Numbered from the stretch's first letter, positions 1 through 6,224 are shown. The stretch is DNA of 10,535 nt from an uncultured Akkermansia sp. (GCA_947585525.1 CANPXA010000047.1:1-10535), one strand, 5' to 3'. The notes: a model not told the origin generated them from the sequence alone. Numbers and translations are program-made.

Positions 1-397
1 GCTCAATGTTGAATTGCTCCTGAGATTGCCAGAGGGCGGAGCAGAATTCAGAGCTTGCGGAACAATTGACGGCAGGCATACAGCCGGGAACCGAAATGAG
101 AAAATAGGTTTGTTGTTGACCGAGCCAGAACCTGCTTTTTTTATTTTTCTTTCTGTAAGTGTAGCGCAGACCGGGGAATTCCGCCAGAATGGTGCAGGAT
201 TCGGGTGAAATGCCGACCTCCTCGTGAATTTCACGAAGAACAGCTTGTTGCAGGGATTCGCCCTGTTTAACTCCGCCTTGAGGAAAATGCAGATAACGGC
301 TTCGGAGAGACTTCCGACCGAGGAGGACATGACCGGCGGCATCCTTTATAATCGCGGCGACATTGATGCGCCATGTTCCTGGAGCTTCCTTGCTCAT
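1..397 (-). CDS. Nudix hydrolase, RppH/NudH-like (partial, C-terminus beyond left edge)
   Basis: Reading the minus strand from the ATG at 397 gives 132 codons with no stop before the window edge. The product carries a perfect Nudix box (GX5EX7REUXEEXGU) at residues 41-63, with R55, E56, E59 and E60 as the metal-binding and catalytic core. The preceding FPQGG and the later LRY...GQQQTYF segment resemble RppH/NudH enzymes. Those remove pyrophosphate from 5'-triphosphate RNA, which triggers mRNA decay, or cleave diadenosine polyphosphates. The protein should be cytosolic, with no signal peptide. Its ATG overlaps the TGA of the upstream lipoate-ligase-like gene as ATGA (394-397), so it is probably translated by coupling as the last visible gene of the operon. 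The Nudix family is certain. The RppH-like substrate is an inference, because the C-terminal part is missing. Confidence 0.9.
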   Translation of the reverse strand, partial: MSKEAPGTWRINVAAIIKDAAGHVLLGRKSLRSRYLHFPQGGVKQGESLQQAVLREIHEEVGISPESCTILAEFPGLRYTYRKKNKKSRFWLGQQQTYFLISVPGCMPAVNCSASSEFCSALWQSQEQFNIE

Positions 398-1140
398 CGG
401 GAAATTTTCCGTCGTCCGTGGGTTTCGTCCTCCCATGAGGGAGCCAAGTATTTCTCGCGACAGAGGGCGGCGAGTTCCGTATTGAATCCCTCCCACGGTT
501 GAGCGTCGGAAATGACCGTCACCGCGTCCGCCAACAACTGAGCCAAACGACGAGACCAACCTTCACTTGGTTCACATTGCTGGATGAGGCCCTGATGCAG
601 CACGGCGCCACGGTAACGTCTCTGTCCCGCTCCTGCCAATTTTCGTCCATGTGTGTCCACGATATCGCTCGCTACAGGACTAGCCCAGCAAGCCCGTCCG
701 CCGTCAGGTGCATCCTCTTTGAGCAAAGTGCATTCGACCCCGCTGGATCGGAGAGCCCGTGCCAGAGCGCCGTGGATCCACTCATAGAGAAGAGCTGATT
801 GGGGATAGAGAGAACCATCGTCGCGGGCGGGCAGGGTGATGGTGTAGGTGACCCCATGGCGGTGATCCACGATGCCTCCGCCTGTCCATCGGCGGATGTA
901 GGCATCGGCTCCCGGGAAGAGGCTCCGAGCGCAGGCTGCCGTATCGAAATAGCCATAGCTAACGGAAGGCACTGACCAGTCATAAACACGCAGCCAAGAT
1001 TCACTCCTGCGGGAGAGCAGTTCATCAGCGGCCATATTCTCATAGCCGGGGCGCGGCAAGGGATCCAGCCAGAGGATGATATGCGGCAGAGAGAGCGTGC
1101 CGAGGGACGTGTCCGTTTCCTGTGCGGAGTAGGAGGTCAA
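394..1140 (-). CDS. Lipoate-protein ligase / octanoyltransferase family protein (LplA/LipB/LipM fold)
   Basis: This 248-residue cytosolic protein has the biotin/lipoate transferase fold. The substrate-binding motif RRWTGGGIVDH is at residues 83-93, and GRKLAGAGQRR at 165-175 carries the family's conserved lysine (K167). A cysteine (C151) sits in RACWASPVASDIV, where LipM-type octanoyltransferases have their nucleophile. An LHQGLI segment follows at 181-186. The length fits LipB/LipM better than E. coli LplA, which has an extra C-terminal domain of about 90 residues that is absent here. The enzyme would attach lipoate or octanoate to the E2 and GcvH proteins. The start is TTG at 1140-1138, overlapping the upstream pseudopilin stop as TTGA. 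The next in-frame ATG (residue 36) would cut into the fold. Ligase versus transferase activity cannot be decided from sequence. Confidence 0.85.
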   Translation of the reverse strand: MTSYSAQETDTSLGTLSLPHIILWLDPLPRPGYENMAADELLSRRSESWLRVYDWSVPSVSYGYFDTAACARSLFPGADAYIRRWTGGGIVDHRHGVTYTITLPARDDGSLYPQSALLYEWIHGALARALRSSGVECTLLKEDAPDGGRACWASPVASDIVDTHGRKLAGAGQRRYRGAVLHQGLIQQCEPSEGWSRRLAQLLADAVTVISDAQPWEGFNTELAALCREKYLAPSWEDETHGRRKISR

Positions 1141-2129
1141 AGCGGCAGGGGCATGGGGACGGATTGCGAATAGGAACGCGTGTAGCGGGAGAAAAAGTCC
1201 TCAAGCTTAGGGGGCCTGCGCTGTCCGAGGCGAACCTGCTCAATGAGAGCGACACCCGCTTCCGTGAGAACGGTGATAGAAATTTCAGCGGAGATAACGC
1301 GAGCATTTTGCATACGAAAACCATCAGTTTCCGCCCTCATGCCATAAAGGTAAAATTTACGCTTGCCCTTGCCGGCGGAGCTGGAAAGGATGGGTACGCT
1401 TTCATGTCGGTATTGGGGTTGTTCCGAGTCACCGGTGGAGTTTTCATCGGCGTATTCCACGTTGAGAATCACGTTGAGTTCCACGATGTTCTCGCAGAGA
1501 AATGACTTGTCTTCCGCGCTCACAAATTGATTGTAAGTGCTCTCGAGATTATCCGTGCCGAGTATCTGGTCGAACGTATCGCGCGGGGACACGATATTCC
1601 GATAGAGGGAAAAGAGGGGGAAGGATTGCGTATCTCCCTTGCGGCTGGGCAGGTTGAGAATGTGATCCCGGAACTTGAGGCGGTAGCTCACGGCGCTTAC
1701 ATCACCTTGAGTATCCGGAGAGGAGGAGAGGAGATTGCGGTAGCTGTTGCGCAGAGAGGAGGAACTGCTCACACCCGGGTTGCGATCCGGCACACAGGCA
1801 TAGAAGATACAGCGTGCCGACTTCGGGATGGAGAGACCGCGGGGCACACCGCGAATGGCGGAATCGACCTCGGCGTAGAGCCACTGGGTGTTGTCCGTTG
1901 TGCTGCGTAGTTGGATGGATTCAAGATCCCGACCGATCGATTGGAGGGCGAGTCTTGCGCCGGCGGCCGTACTGGTGTCCTCCTGGATGGCTTTCCAGAG
2001 GGAAATCCCCTGGTTGGTGAGTTGCATGATGAGCACGACCAGAATGGAGGTGATCGCCATGGCCGTGATGAGCTCAACCAAGGTGAATGCTCGTCGCAGG
2101 GGCGCTGTGCTTTTCAAAGAAATGTTCAT
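1137..2129 (-). CDS. Pseudopilin, GspJ-like / Verru_Chthon cassette protein C-like
   Basis: This 330-residue protein has a class III (type IV prepilin-like) signal. A short basic leader ends at RRA, followed by FTLVE (F15, with the conserved Glu at mature position 5, E19) and a hydrophobic helix at about residues 20-38. The following LTNQGISLWK...ARLALQSIGRDLESIQL region (residues 37-74) resembles GspJ-type minor pseudopilins. It also resembles the protein C family of Verrucomicrobia/Chthoniobacter pseudopilin cassettes, from memory of those families. The rest is a soluble, presumably periplasmic domain without a recognised catalytic motif, with a five-serine run near residue 120. The residue before the predicted cleavage point is Ala rather than Gly. 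It lies 9 bp after the upstream pseudopilin stop, and its own stop overlaps the next start. No Shine-Dalgarno sequence is visible. The prepilin class is secure, the subfamily less so. Confidence 0.85.
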   Translation of the reverse strand: MNISLKSTAPLRRAFTLVELITAMAITSILVVLIMQLTNQGISLWKAIQEDTSTAAGARLALQSIGRDLESIQLRSTTDNTQWLYAEVDSAIRGVPRGLSIPKSARCIFYACVPDRNPGVSSSSSLRNSYRNLLSSSPDTQGDVSAVSYRLKFRDHILNLPSRKGDTQSFPLFSLYRNIVSPRDTFDQILGTDNLESTYNQFVSAEDKSFLCENIVELNVILNVEYADENSTGDSEQPQYRHESVPILSSSAGKGKRKFYLYGMRAETDGFRMQNARVISAEISITVLTEAGVALIEQVRLGQRRPPKLEDFFSRYTRSYSQSVPMPLPL

Positions 2130-2138
2130 GGTCGGAGA

Positions 2139-2882
2139 TCAGCGTCGGAAAGAAATATTGGTAGAGAAAATGGGTTTTCCCACTCGGGACCAGGGGCGTT
2201 TCTTGTATCGATCCGGGTTCGGCGGGGTCATAAGGAAGAAATCGGCGCGGCAGAATACGGCACCACCCCAAGGGGAATCAACCCCTTCTTCAGAAAAATA
2301 TTGGTCGGGTGAGGAGCCTCCCTTGATCATACCGGGGGATTTTGCGAGGCGGTAGTTGCCTGTACCGTCCTGCTCAATTTGAGTTAGCTTCACGAGGAAG
2401 ACCGGACCCACCGCGTGGCGGATGTCGTCCTTGTGGATGTCATCATCCATCGGACAAGCGATGGAGACGAGCTGGGTATCACCACCGGGACGACTCTTGT
2501 TGTAAGGGATAGGAGGATAGGTTCCGTCCGGTCTGGGTGAAGAGGATGTGTCGGCTCTGTAGGAAAAGACAACAATGGAGGTACGCGGGGCACGTGAACC
2601 GAGTACCCAGTAGAAGCCCTTGTCAAACGGGGAGAAGTACTGCCCGGGACCGACACTACGAGAATCCTTGGCTCGTTCGTTGTCGCGCACGGTGTTGAGT
2701 TCTGAGCGCAGCACGCTGATGACGCGGTCGGATTCCTGCTTCGTGAGAGCTTGTTGGACAAGAGTTCGGGAGGGGACGAAGACCGTGAGGAAGATAGAGA
2801 TGAGCATGCCGATGAGCGCGACGGCAAGCAGGGTTTCCATGAGAGTGAAGCCGCGGCGAGGTATCTGTCGGTAAGGAATCAT
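2139..2882 (-). CDS. Pseudopilin, GspI-like / possible Verru_Chthon cassette protein B-like
   Basis: This 247-residue protein begins with the basic leader MIPYRQIPRRG. A canonical prepilin peptidase site follows (G11 then FTLMETLLAVALIGML, with Glu at mature position 5, E16) and a hydrophobic helix to about residue 35. An amphipathic stretch follows (about residues 40-70, QQALTKQESDRVISVLRSEL), typical of the extended pilin N-terminal helix. The remainder is a polar, Pro/Ser-rich periplasmic domain of unknown function. Two cysteines (C143, C211) could form a disulphide, which is inference. It is the middle gene of the trio, 21 bp after the previous stop and 9 bp before the next start, so it is surely co-transcribed. 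The sequence before its ATG is pyrimidine-rich, with no Shine-Dalgarno. Its place between GspH-like and GspJ-like proteins supports a GspI-like role, but the globular domain gives no direct proof. Confidence 0.83.
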   Translation of the reverse strand: MIPYRQIPRRGFTLMETLLAVALIGMLISIFLTVFVPSRTLVQQALTKQESDRVISVLRSELNTVRDNERAKDSRSVGPGQYFSPFDKGFYWVLGSRAPRTSIVVFSYRADTSSSPRPDGTYPPIPYNKSRPGGDTQLVSIACPMDDDIHKDDIRHAVGPVFLVKLTQIEQDGTGNYRLAKSPGMIKGGSSPDQYFSEEGVDSPWGGAVFCRADFFLMTPPNPDRYKKRPWSRVGKPIFSTNISFRR

Positions 2883-2903
2883 GAGAGGAAAAGTAGTGCG
2901 GGG

Positions 2904-3641
2904 TTAATCATGGAAGATCTGTTCGCGAGTGCGCATGGGGGATGTGTAGCCGGTAGGCCAGATCACGATTCCCTTGACGCCGACCGGACGTCTCATGGAA
3001 TCTGTCTGGAGGGGGATGATTCCGTCCACGGAGTGACGGGAGTTTCCGGCTCTGGCATTAACGAGGACGAGGCGTTGCGGCGCGGAAGGAGAAGCCGGAC
3101 TGGAGCCGGGGGCAACAAAGCGCCCTTTTTCATCGAATTCAAAGTAGAAAACACGAGCCTTTTGTGATTTACCTATGCGTGTGACAGCCGTGCCGATGCG
3201 TCCGCCGGAACCCTCAGCCCATCCTAACGGGCGGCTGTAGGTGGGAGAGAAAAACACGCCGGCAGGGAGAAGCGTACCTGCCGAGGTCGATACCCACTCA
3301 CCTTGTGTTGTCACCGAGGAGGCATCGTAGTTACCGGAATCTTTGGTTTGGCGCCGCAGCATCTGGACAACCATGAAGCGAAGGTGCCGGGTGTCCTGTG
3401 AGGTATCCCTGGGGTCATCAACGATGACGAGTCGGGTATAGGTATCATTACCGATAGCAGTGGCACGGGCTTCTTGCACCATGTTGGTGAGCATATCGAC
3501 TCCGGAGTCGAGAGTGCGACCCGTGCCTGTGTCTCGCAGCACGGTGGAGGCCAGAGCCATCATGATGCCGATGATAGTGATAACTACCAGTAATTCAATA
3601 AGAGTAAAGGCGGCTAAACCTCTTTGGGGGACATGCTTCAT
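2904..3641 (-). CDS. Pseudopilin, GspH-like / Verru_Chthon cassette protein D-like
   Basis: This 245-residue protein is the first gene of the leftward operon. Leader MKHVPQRGLAA is followed by FTLIELLVVITIIGIMMALAS (F12; E16 is Glu+5), a near-consensus prepilin methylation and transmembrane helix. The segment after the helix (GVDMLTNMVQEARATAIGND, about residues 48-67) matches the pattern of GspH-type minor pseudopilins, where a helix rich in 'ARxxAI' precedes a beta-rich domain. The central GTLLPAGVFFSP and the later QRLVLVNARAGNSR segments are beta-strand-like. The residue before the predicted cleavage point is Ala, not the usual Gly. The likely promoter is 37-65 bp upstream. Minor pseudopilins form the tip of a periplasmic pseudopilus or prime type IV pilus assembly. 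No ATPase, platform protein or prepilin peptidase lies in this window to show which. Confidence 0.85.
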   Translation of the reverse strand: MKHVPQRGLAAFTLIELLVVITIIGIMMALASTVLRDTGTGRTLDSGVDMLTNMVQEARATAIGNDTYTRLVIVDDPRDTSQDTRHLRFMVVQMLRRQTKDSGNYDASSVTTQGEWVSTSAGTLLPAGVFFSPTYSRPLGWAEGSGGRIGTAVTRIGKSQKARVFYFEFDEKGRFVAPGSSPASPSAPQRLVLVNARAGNSRHSVDGIIPLQTDSMRRPVGVKGIVIWPTGYTSPMRTREQIFHD

Positions 3642-3677
3642 GGAAATACGTGTAGAGGACGATTAAGCTGTACCCTC

Positions 3678-3706
3678 CTTTTAGCAGGTTTCGTACGATT
3701 TTTCAA
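3678..3706 (-). promoter_or_regulatory. Predicted sigma70-type extended -10 promoter for the pseudopilin operon
   Basis: On the minus strand, TTGAAA (3706-3701, five of six to consensus) lies 17 bp upstream of TAAAAG (3683-3678, four of six). The -10 box is preceded by TGC, which makes it an extended -10. Transcription would start near 3671, giving a leader of about 30 nt before the ATG at 3641. This is a sequence match only. Confidence 0.45.
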
Positions 3707-3823
3707 TCTTTTTTTGTCGTGCAATTGAGGCACACCACACGTGTCCCATGAAAAAAGAGATCTCAACAGACGGTTACTGCCGCATCATGTAGCGTAACAC
3801 ATTGGTTATGGACGATGGACGGA

Positions 3824-3840
3824 GGCGAGCGAAGCTCGCC
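3824..3840. repeat. Perfect 7-bp inverted repeat with GAA loop
   Basis: GGCGAGC (3824-3830), loop GAA, and GCTCGCC (3834-3840) form a perfect tight hairpin on either strand. No T-run follows it on the plus strand, so it is not a normal terminator. It is the left block of the intergenic repeat mosaic. Confidence 0.75.
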
Positions 3841-3842
3841 CA

Positions 3843-3870
3843 TTTACGATTTACGAATTACGATTTACGA
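3843..3870. repeat. Tandem heptanucleotide repeat, four copies of (T/A)TTACGA
   Basis: Four consecutive heptads read TTTACGA, TTTACGA, ATTACGA and TTTACGA, with one mismatch in 28 bases. A fifth degenerate unit (TTTGGAT) follows. The tract is AT-rich and lies between GC-rich hairpins in a gene-free region. It could be slippage-prone or a dispersed repeat; there is no evidence that it is coding. Confidence 0.8.
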
Positions 3871-3880
3871 TTTGGATGTT

Positions 3881-3900
3881 AGCGCGCTACGCGCGTTTTT
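3881..3900. repeat. GC-rich inverted repeat followed by T5
   Basis: CGCGC (3883-3887), loop TAC and GCGCG (3891-3895) form a stem that can extend by a G-U and an A-U pair, with TTTTT at 3896-3900. It looks like a rho-independent terminator on the plus strand. However, no plus-strand gene lies upstream of it in the window, so it is better read as part of the repeat mosaic or as a guard against read-through. Confidence 0.55.
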
Positions 3901-3904
3901 GCGG

Positions 3905-3922
3905 AGCGGAAGCGCAGCGGAA
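3905..3922. repeat. Short direct repeat AGCGGAA x2
   Basis: AGCGGAA occurs at 3905-3911 and 3916-3922, separated by GCGC, and a second T5 follows at 3923-3927. It directly follows the GC-rich hairpin and looks like the right-hand block of the same mosaic element. Confidence 0.55.
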
Positions 3923-4059
3923 TTTTTGAAACAAGGTGAGTTGTTGGCTAGAAAGCGTCCGGAATGATGCCATGCCATCGTGTCGGCTTTGCTTCCATCG
4001 TTCATGGATTGCGTTTGCCCTGGGGCGATGTGCATTTGGTCCGGAGGTCTATTTTTGCG

Positions 4060-4089
4060 TTGGCAAAATGAGTTTTCCTGTGGTAACAT
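4060..4089 (+). promoter_or_regulatory. Predicted extended -10 promoter for the LptF/LptG-family gene
   Basis: TTGGCA (4060-4065, five of six to consensus) is followed after 18 bp by TAACAT (4084-4089, four of six), preceded by TGG as an extended -10. A start near 4096 would leave only a few bases before the ATG at 4099, so the mRNA would be nearly leaderless. This is a sequence match only. Confidence 0.4.
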
Positions 4090-4098
4090 AACAGGGAG

Positions 4099-5340
4099 AT
4101 GAGGACGTTGGATCTCTACATATTCCGCCAATTGGCTGTAGTGACGTTTTTGGGAGTGCTTTCTCTCACGTTGCTGATGCTTCTTGGTCAGCTCTTCAAG
4201 GAGCTGCATGCCCTCCTGGTGGAGAGTGGGGCTCCTCCCAGTATCGTGATCGACTTCGTCTTGCAAGTTATCCCGTTCTCACTGACATTTTCGGTACCGT
4301 GGGGCTTTTTGACCGCTGTTTTGTTGGTGTACGGGAGATTAGCTGCCGATAATGAACTGACATCGATGCGTATGGCGGGACTGAGTTTGTGGCGATTGAG
4401 CGCACCGGCCATTGTGATGGCTGTCATGCTTTCAGCTCTATGTTATTACATCAATATCGAAGTAGCGCCACGCGGCAAGAATGCTATGAGCGAACTTGCC
4501 ATGAGGGCAGCCATGGATAATCCTCGCAATCTCCTACAATCCGGACGAGGAATGACCAGATTGGATCGCGTGCGTCTCTACATCGAGAAACGAGAGGGGG
4601 ATACCCTGTATGGGCTGCATATCTATCCTTTGCAGGAAGAAGAAGCGAAGGATGAGCAGTTTGCCGCGGCTTTGGGGGCGACTCATGCCCGATCAGCCGA
4701 CATCGGTGCTTTTGACACGAGAGAACGCTTGCTCTACCTTACCTTGCATGACGCGACTATTGAGCACCATTCTACGGACGGGACGACAAATATGCCCCTT
4801 ATCAAACAGATGCCCTTGCGCATTCACGTGCCGCTCAAAAACCGCAGGAAGGTGAAGCCGAACCGCTATACGAACGAAGAAATAACTGCGACTCTCGAGC
4901 ATTTTGAACGGGTGCGGCATCTTGAGCCGGCTCGCCTTCACAGGTATGCGCGAGCTGCAGCGGATACGCCGATGTTTCCTTGTGCAAAGTTTCTCACGGA
5001 AAATGCGGTACGAGAGGCCACGGCGAGTGTCAATGAGATGCCGTATAGCAACGAGTTAGCTTTTCGTACGGAAGGGGTGCAGCGAGCCTCCTTTTCCATG
5101 GCATGTATTGTTTTTTCTCTCATCGGGGTGCCGCTTGCCATAACGGCTCGCCGACGGGACACAACTGCGGGGTTCGCGCTCGGAATCATGGTGGCGGCTG
5201 TTTATTTCATAGCTCTCGTCTTTTGCGAATTGTCGCGCAAGACTCCCGGAATGACTCCTTACATCGTATTGTGGCTGCCTAACGTTCTCTGTCTGGCATT
5301 TGCTATTTGGCAGCACAGGAAGGCCCTCTACCGAGGTTGA
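4099..5340 (+). CDS. LptF/LptG-family LPS export permease (YjgP/YjgQ)
   Basis: This 413-residue inner-membrane protein has the family layout. Three N-terminal helices lie at about residues 12-33, 50-78 and 101-119. A periplasmic beta-jellyroll region spans about 125-310, and three C-terminal helices lie at about 332-349, 355-376 and 387-404. The segment VYGRLAADNELTSMRMAGLS (77-96) is the characteristic cytoplasmic loop that contacts the LptB ATPase. With LptB, LptF and LptG form the ABC transporter that extracts lipopolysaccharide and passes it to LptC-LptA-LptD. F and G cannot be told apart here. The ATG at 4099 gives a typical MRTLDLYIFRQL start. An in-frame TTG at 4108, nine bases after GGGAG, is a possible alternative. 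The 3' end overlaps the convergent gluQRS gene by 13 bp. No second permease or lptB is adjacent. Confidence 0.92.
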   Translation: MRTLDLYIFRQLAVVTFLGVLSLTLLMLLGQLFKELHALLVESGAPPSIVIDFVLQVIPFSLTFSVPWGFLTAVLLVYGRLAADNELTSMRMAGLSLWRLSAPAIVMAVMLSALCYYINIEVAPRGKNAMSELAMRAAMDNPRNLLQSGRGMTRLDRVRLYIEKREGDTLYGLHIYPLQEEEAKDEQFAAALGATHARSADIGAFDTRERLLYLTLHDATIEHHSTDGTTNMPLIKQMPLRIHVPLKNRRKVKPNRYTNEEITATLEHFERVRHLEPARLHRYARAAADTPMFPCAKFLTENAVREATASVNEMPYSNELAFRTEGVQRASFSMACIVFSLIGVPLAITARRRDTTAGFALGIMVAAVYFIALVFCELSRKTPGMTPYIVLWLPNVLCLAFAIWQHRKALYRG

Positions 5341-6224
5341 TTTGCGTTCCAGATGCCTCCGTTGGATACAGCGGAACGAATTTCGGATAAAATTTGTGCC
5401 GGAGAATAGCCGGCCTCGCGGAGTGAGGCGATGGATGTGGCATGATCCCGTTTGGCGAGGCGTACCCCTTTGCTGTCCCGGAGCAGGGGATGGTGCGCGT
5501 ACACGGGCGTAGGCAGACCGAGAACTGCTTGCAAAGCACGGTGGATGGGAGTGCTTGCCATGAGATCCCTTCCCCGTGTGACGAGGTTGACACCCTGTTG
5601 GGCGTCATCGACAACTACGGCCAGGTGATAACTCGTAGGAGTGTCCTTGCGAGAGAGGATGACGTCTTCACAATCAGATGGAATACAGCGTCGGACACCG
5701 GCATAGAGATCTTCCCATGTTGGACAGCCTATGAGGTCCTGCACCCGGTGCATATCGATGCGCCAGGAATGAGGTTCTCCGTCAACTAAACGTCGCTCTA
5801 TCTCGTCGGCCTGGAGGGTGCGGCAACGGTCGGGACGGTGAGTGCACCCGGATGCGGTTGTGTGAGGAGCCCTGGCTATGTCCTCGTTCTCGTGACGCCG
5901 CATGGAACGCGAGCAAAAACAGGGATAGAGCAGTTCCTTGTCATGCAATTCGCGGAGTACCGCTGCATACACGTCAAACCGTTGACTTTGCACCATGACC
6001 TCACCATCAAAGCGAATGCCGAGCCAATCCAGATCCTCCATCAATTGATCCACCCAACGCACGTCCCGAGCGCGGGAATCAATGTCTTCAATCCGTAGCA
6101 GACAGCGTCCGCCGTGAGCATCTGCGAGATGCCTCGCCGTGAAAGCAGCCAATACATGACCCACGTGCATGGCCCCACTGGGCGTGGGAGCGAAGCGAGT
6201 CGTTACCGGGAAGAGAAGACTCAT
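5328..6224 (-). CDS. gluQRS: Glutamyl-Q tRNA(Asp) synthetase
   Basis: This 298-residue protein is a glutamyl-tRNA synthetase catalytic core without the anticodon-binding domain, the length and build of GluQ-RS (YadB). The HIGH-type motif is at residues 20-23 in RFAPTPSGAMHVGH, and the KMSKS-type motif is RLAKR at 255-259. A probable zinc site is CFC (C102, C104) with C127 and C134, like the Cys-rich insert of the family. DVILSRKDTPTSYHLAVVVDD (187-207) and GVNLVTRGRDL (211-221) are family signatures. The enzyme activates glutamate without tRNA and attaches it to queuosine at position 34 of tRNA(Asp), so the host probably makes or salvages queuosine. Its ATG overlaps the stop of the 637-residue exported protein as ATGA (6221-6224). 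It is the last gene of its operon. Confidence 0.93.
   Translation of the reverse strand: MSLLFPVTTRFAPTPSGAMHVGHVLAAFTARHLADAHGGRCLLRIEDIDSRARDVRWVDQLMEDLDWLGIRFDGEVMVQSQRFDVYAAVLRELHDKELLYPCFCSRSMRRHENEDIARAPHTTASGCTHRPDRCRTLQADEIERRLVDGEPHSWRIDMHRVQDLIGCPTWEDLYAGVRRCIPSDCEDVILSRKDTPTSYHLAVVVDDAQQGVNLVTRGRDLMASTPIHRALQAVLGLPTPVYAHHPLLRDSKGVRLAKRDHATSIASLREAGYSPAQILSEIRSAVSNGGIWNANQPR

Larger units (their letters stand above)
3642..4098. other. Divergent intergenic region, 457 bp, no gene seen
   Basis: This gap separates the leftward pseudopilin operon from the rightward LptF/LptG-family gene. It contains one promoter candidate facing each way (about 3678-3706 and 4060-4089), the repeat mosaic at 3824-3927, and an 8-bp palindrome ACACGTGT at 3737-3744 that could be a protein-binding site. 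The stretch 3928-4059 shows no convincing element. The only reading frame there that opens with ATG, a 35-codon one at 3964-4071, looks random. Confidence 0.7.

Noticed and set aside
672..1043. 123-codon minus-strand open frame
   Set aside because: It is a different frame inside the lipoate-enzyme gene, whose own frame carries the full set of family motifs.
3843..3870. CRISPR array
   Set aside because: The repeated unit is only 7 bp and directly tandem, with no spacers and no cas genes nearby.
3881..3900. Hairpin plus T5 as a functional rho-independent terminator
   Set aside because: No plus-strand gene in the window ends before it, and it is embedded in a cluster of other repeats, so it was listed as a repeat.
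3964..4071. 35-codon plus-strand open frame in the divergent intergenic region
   Set aside because: It has no ribosome binding site and no recognisable sequence, and it overlaps the predicted -35 box of the downstream gene. It is more likely chance.
5398..5414. GCCGG...CCGGC inverted repeat near the convergent 3' ends, as a possible terminator
   Set aside because: It lies inside the gluQRS coding region, has only five base pairs and lacks a proper U-tract on either strand.
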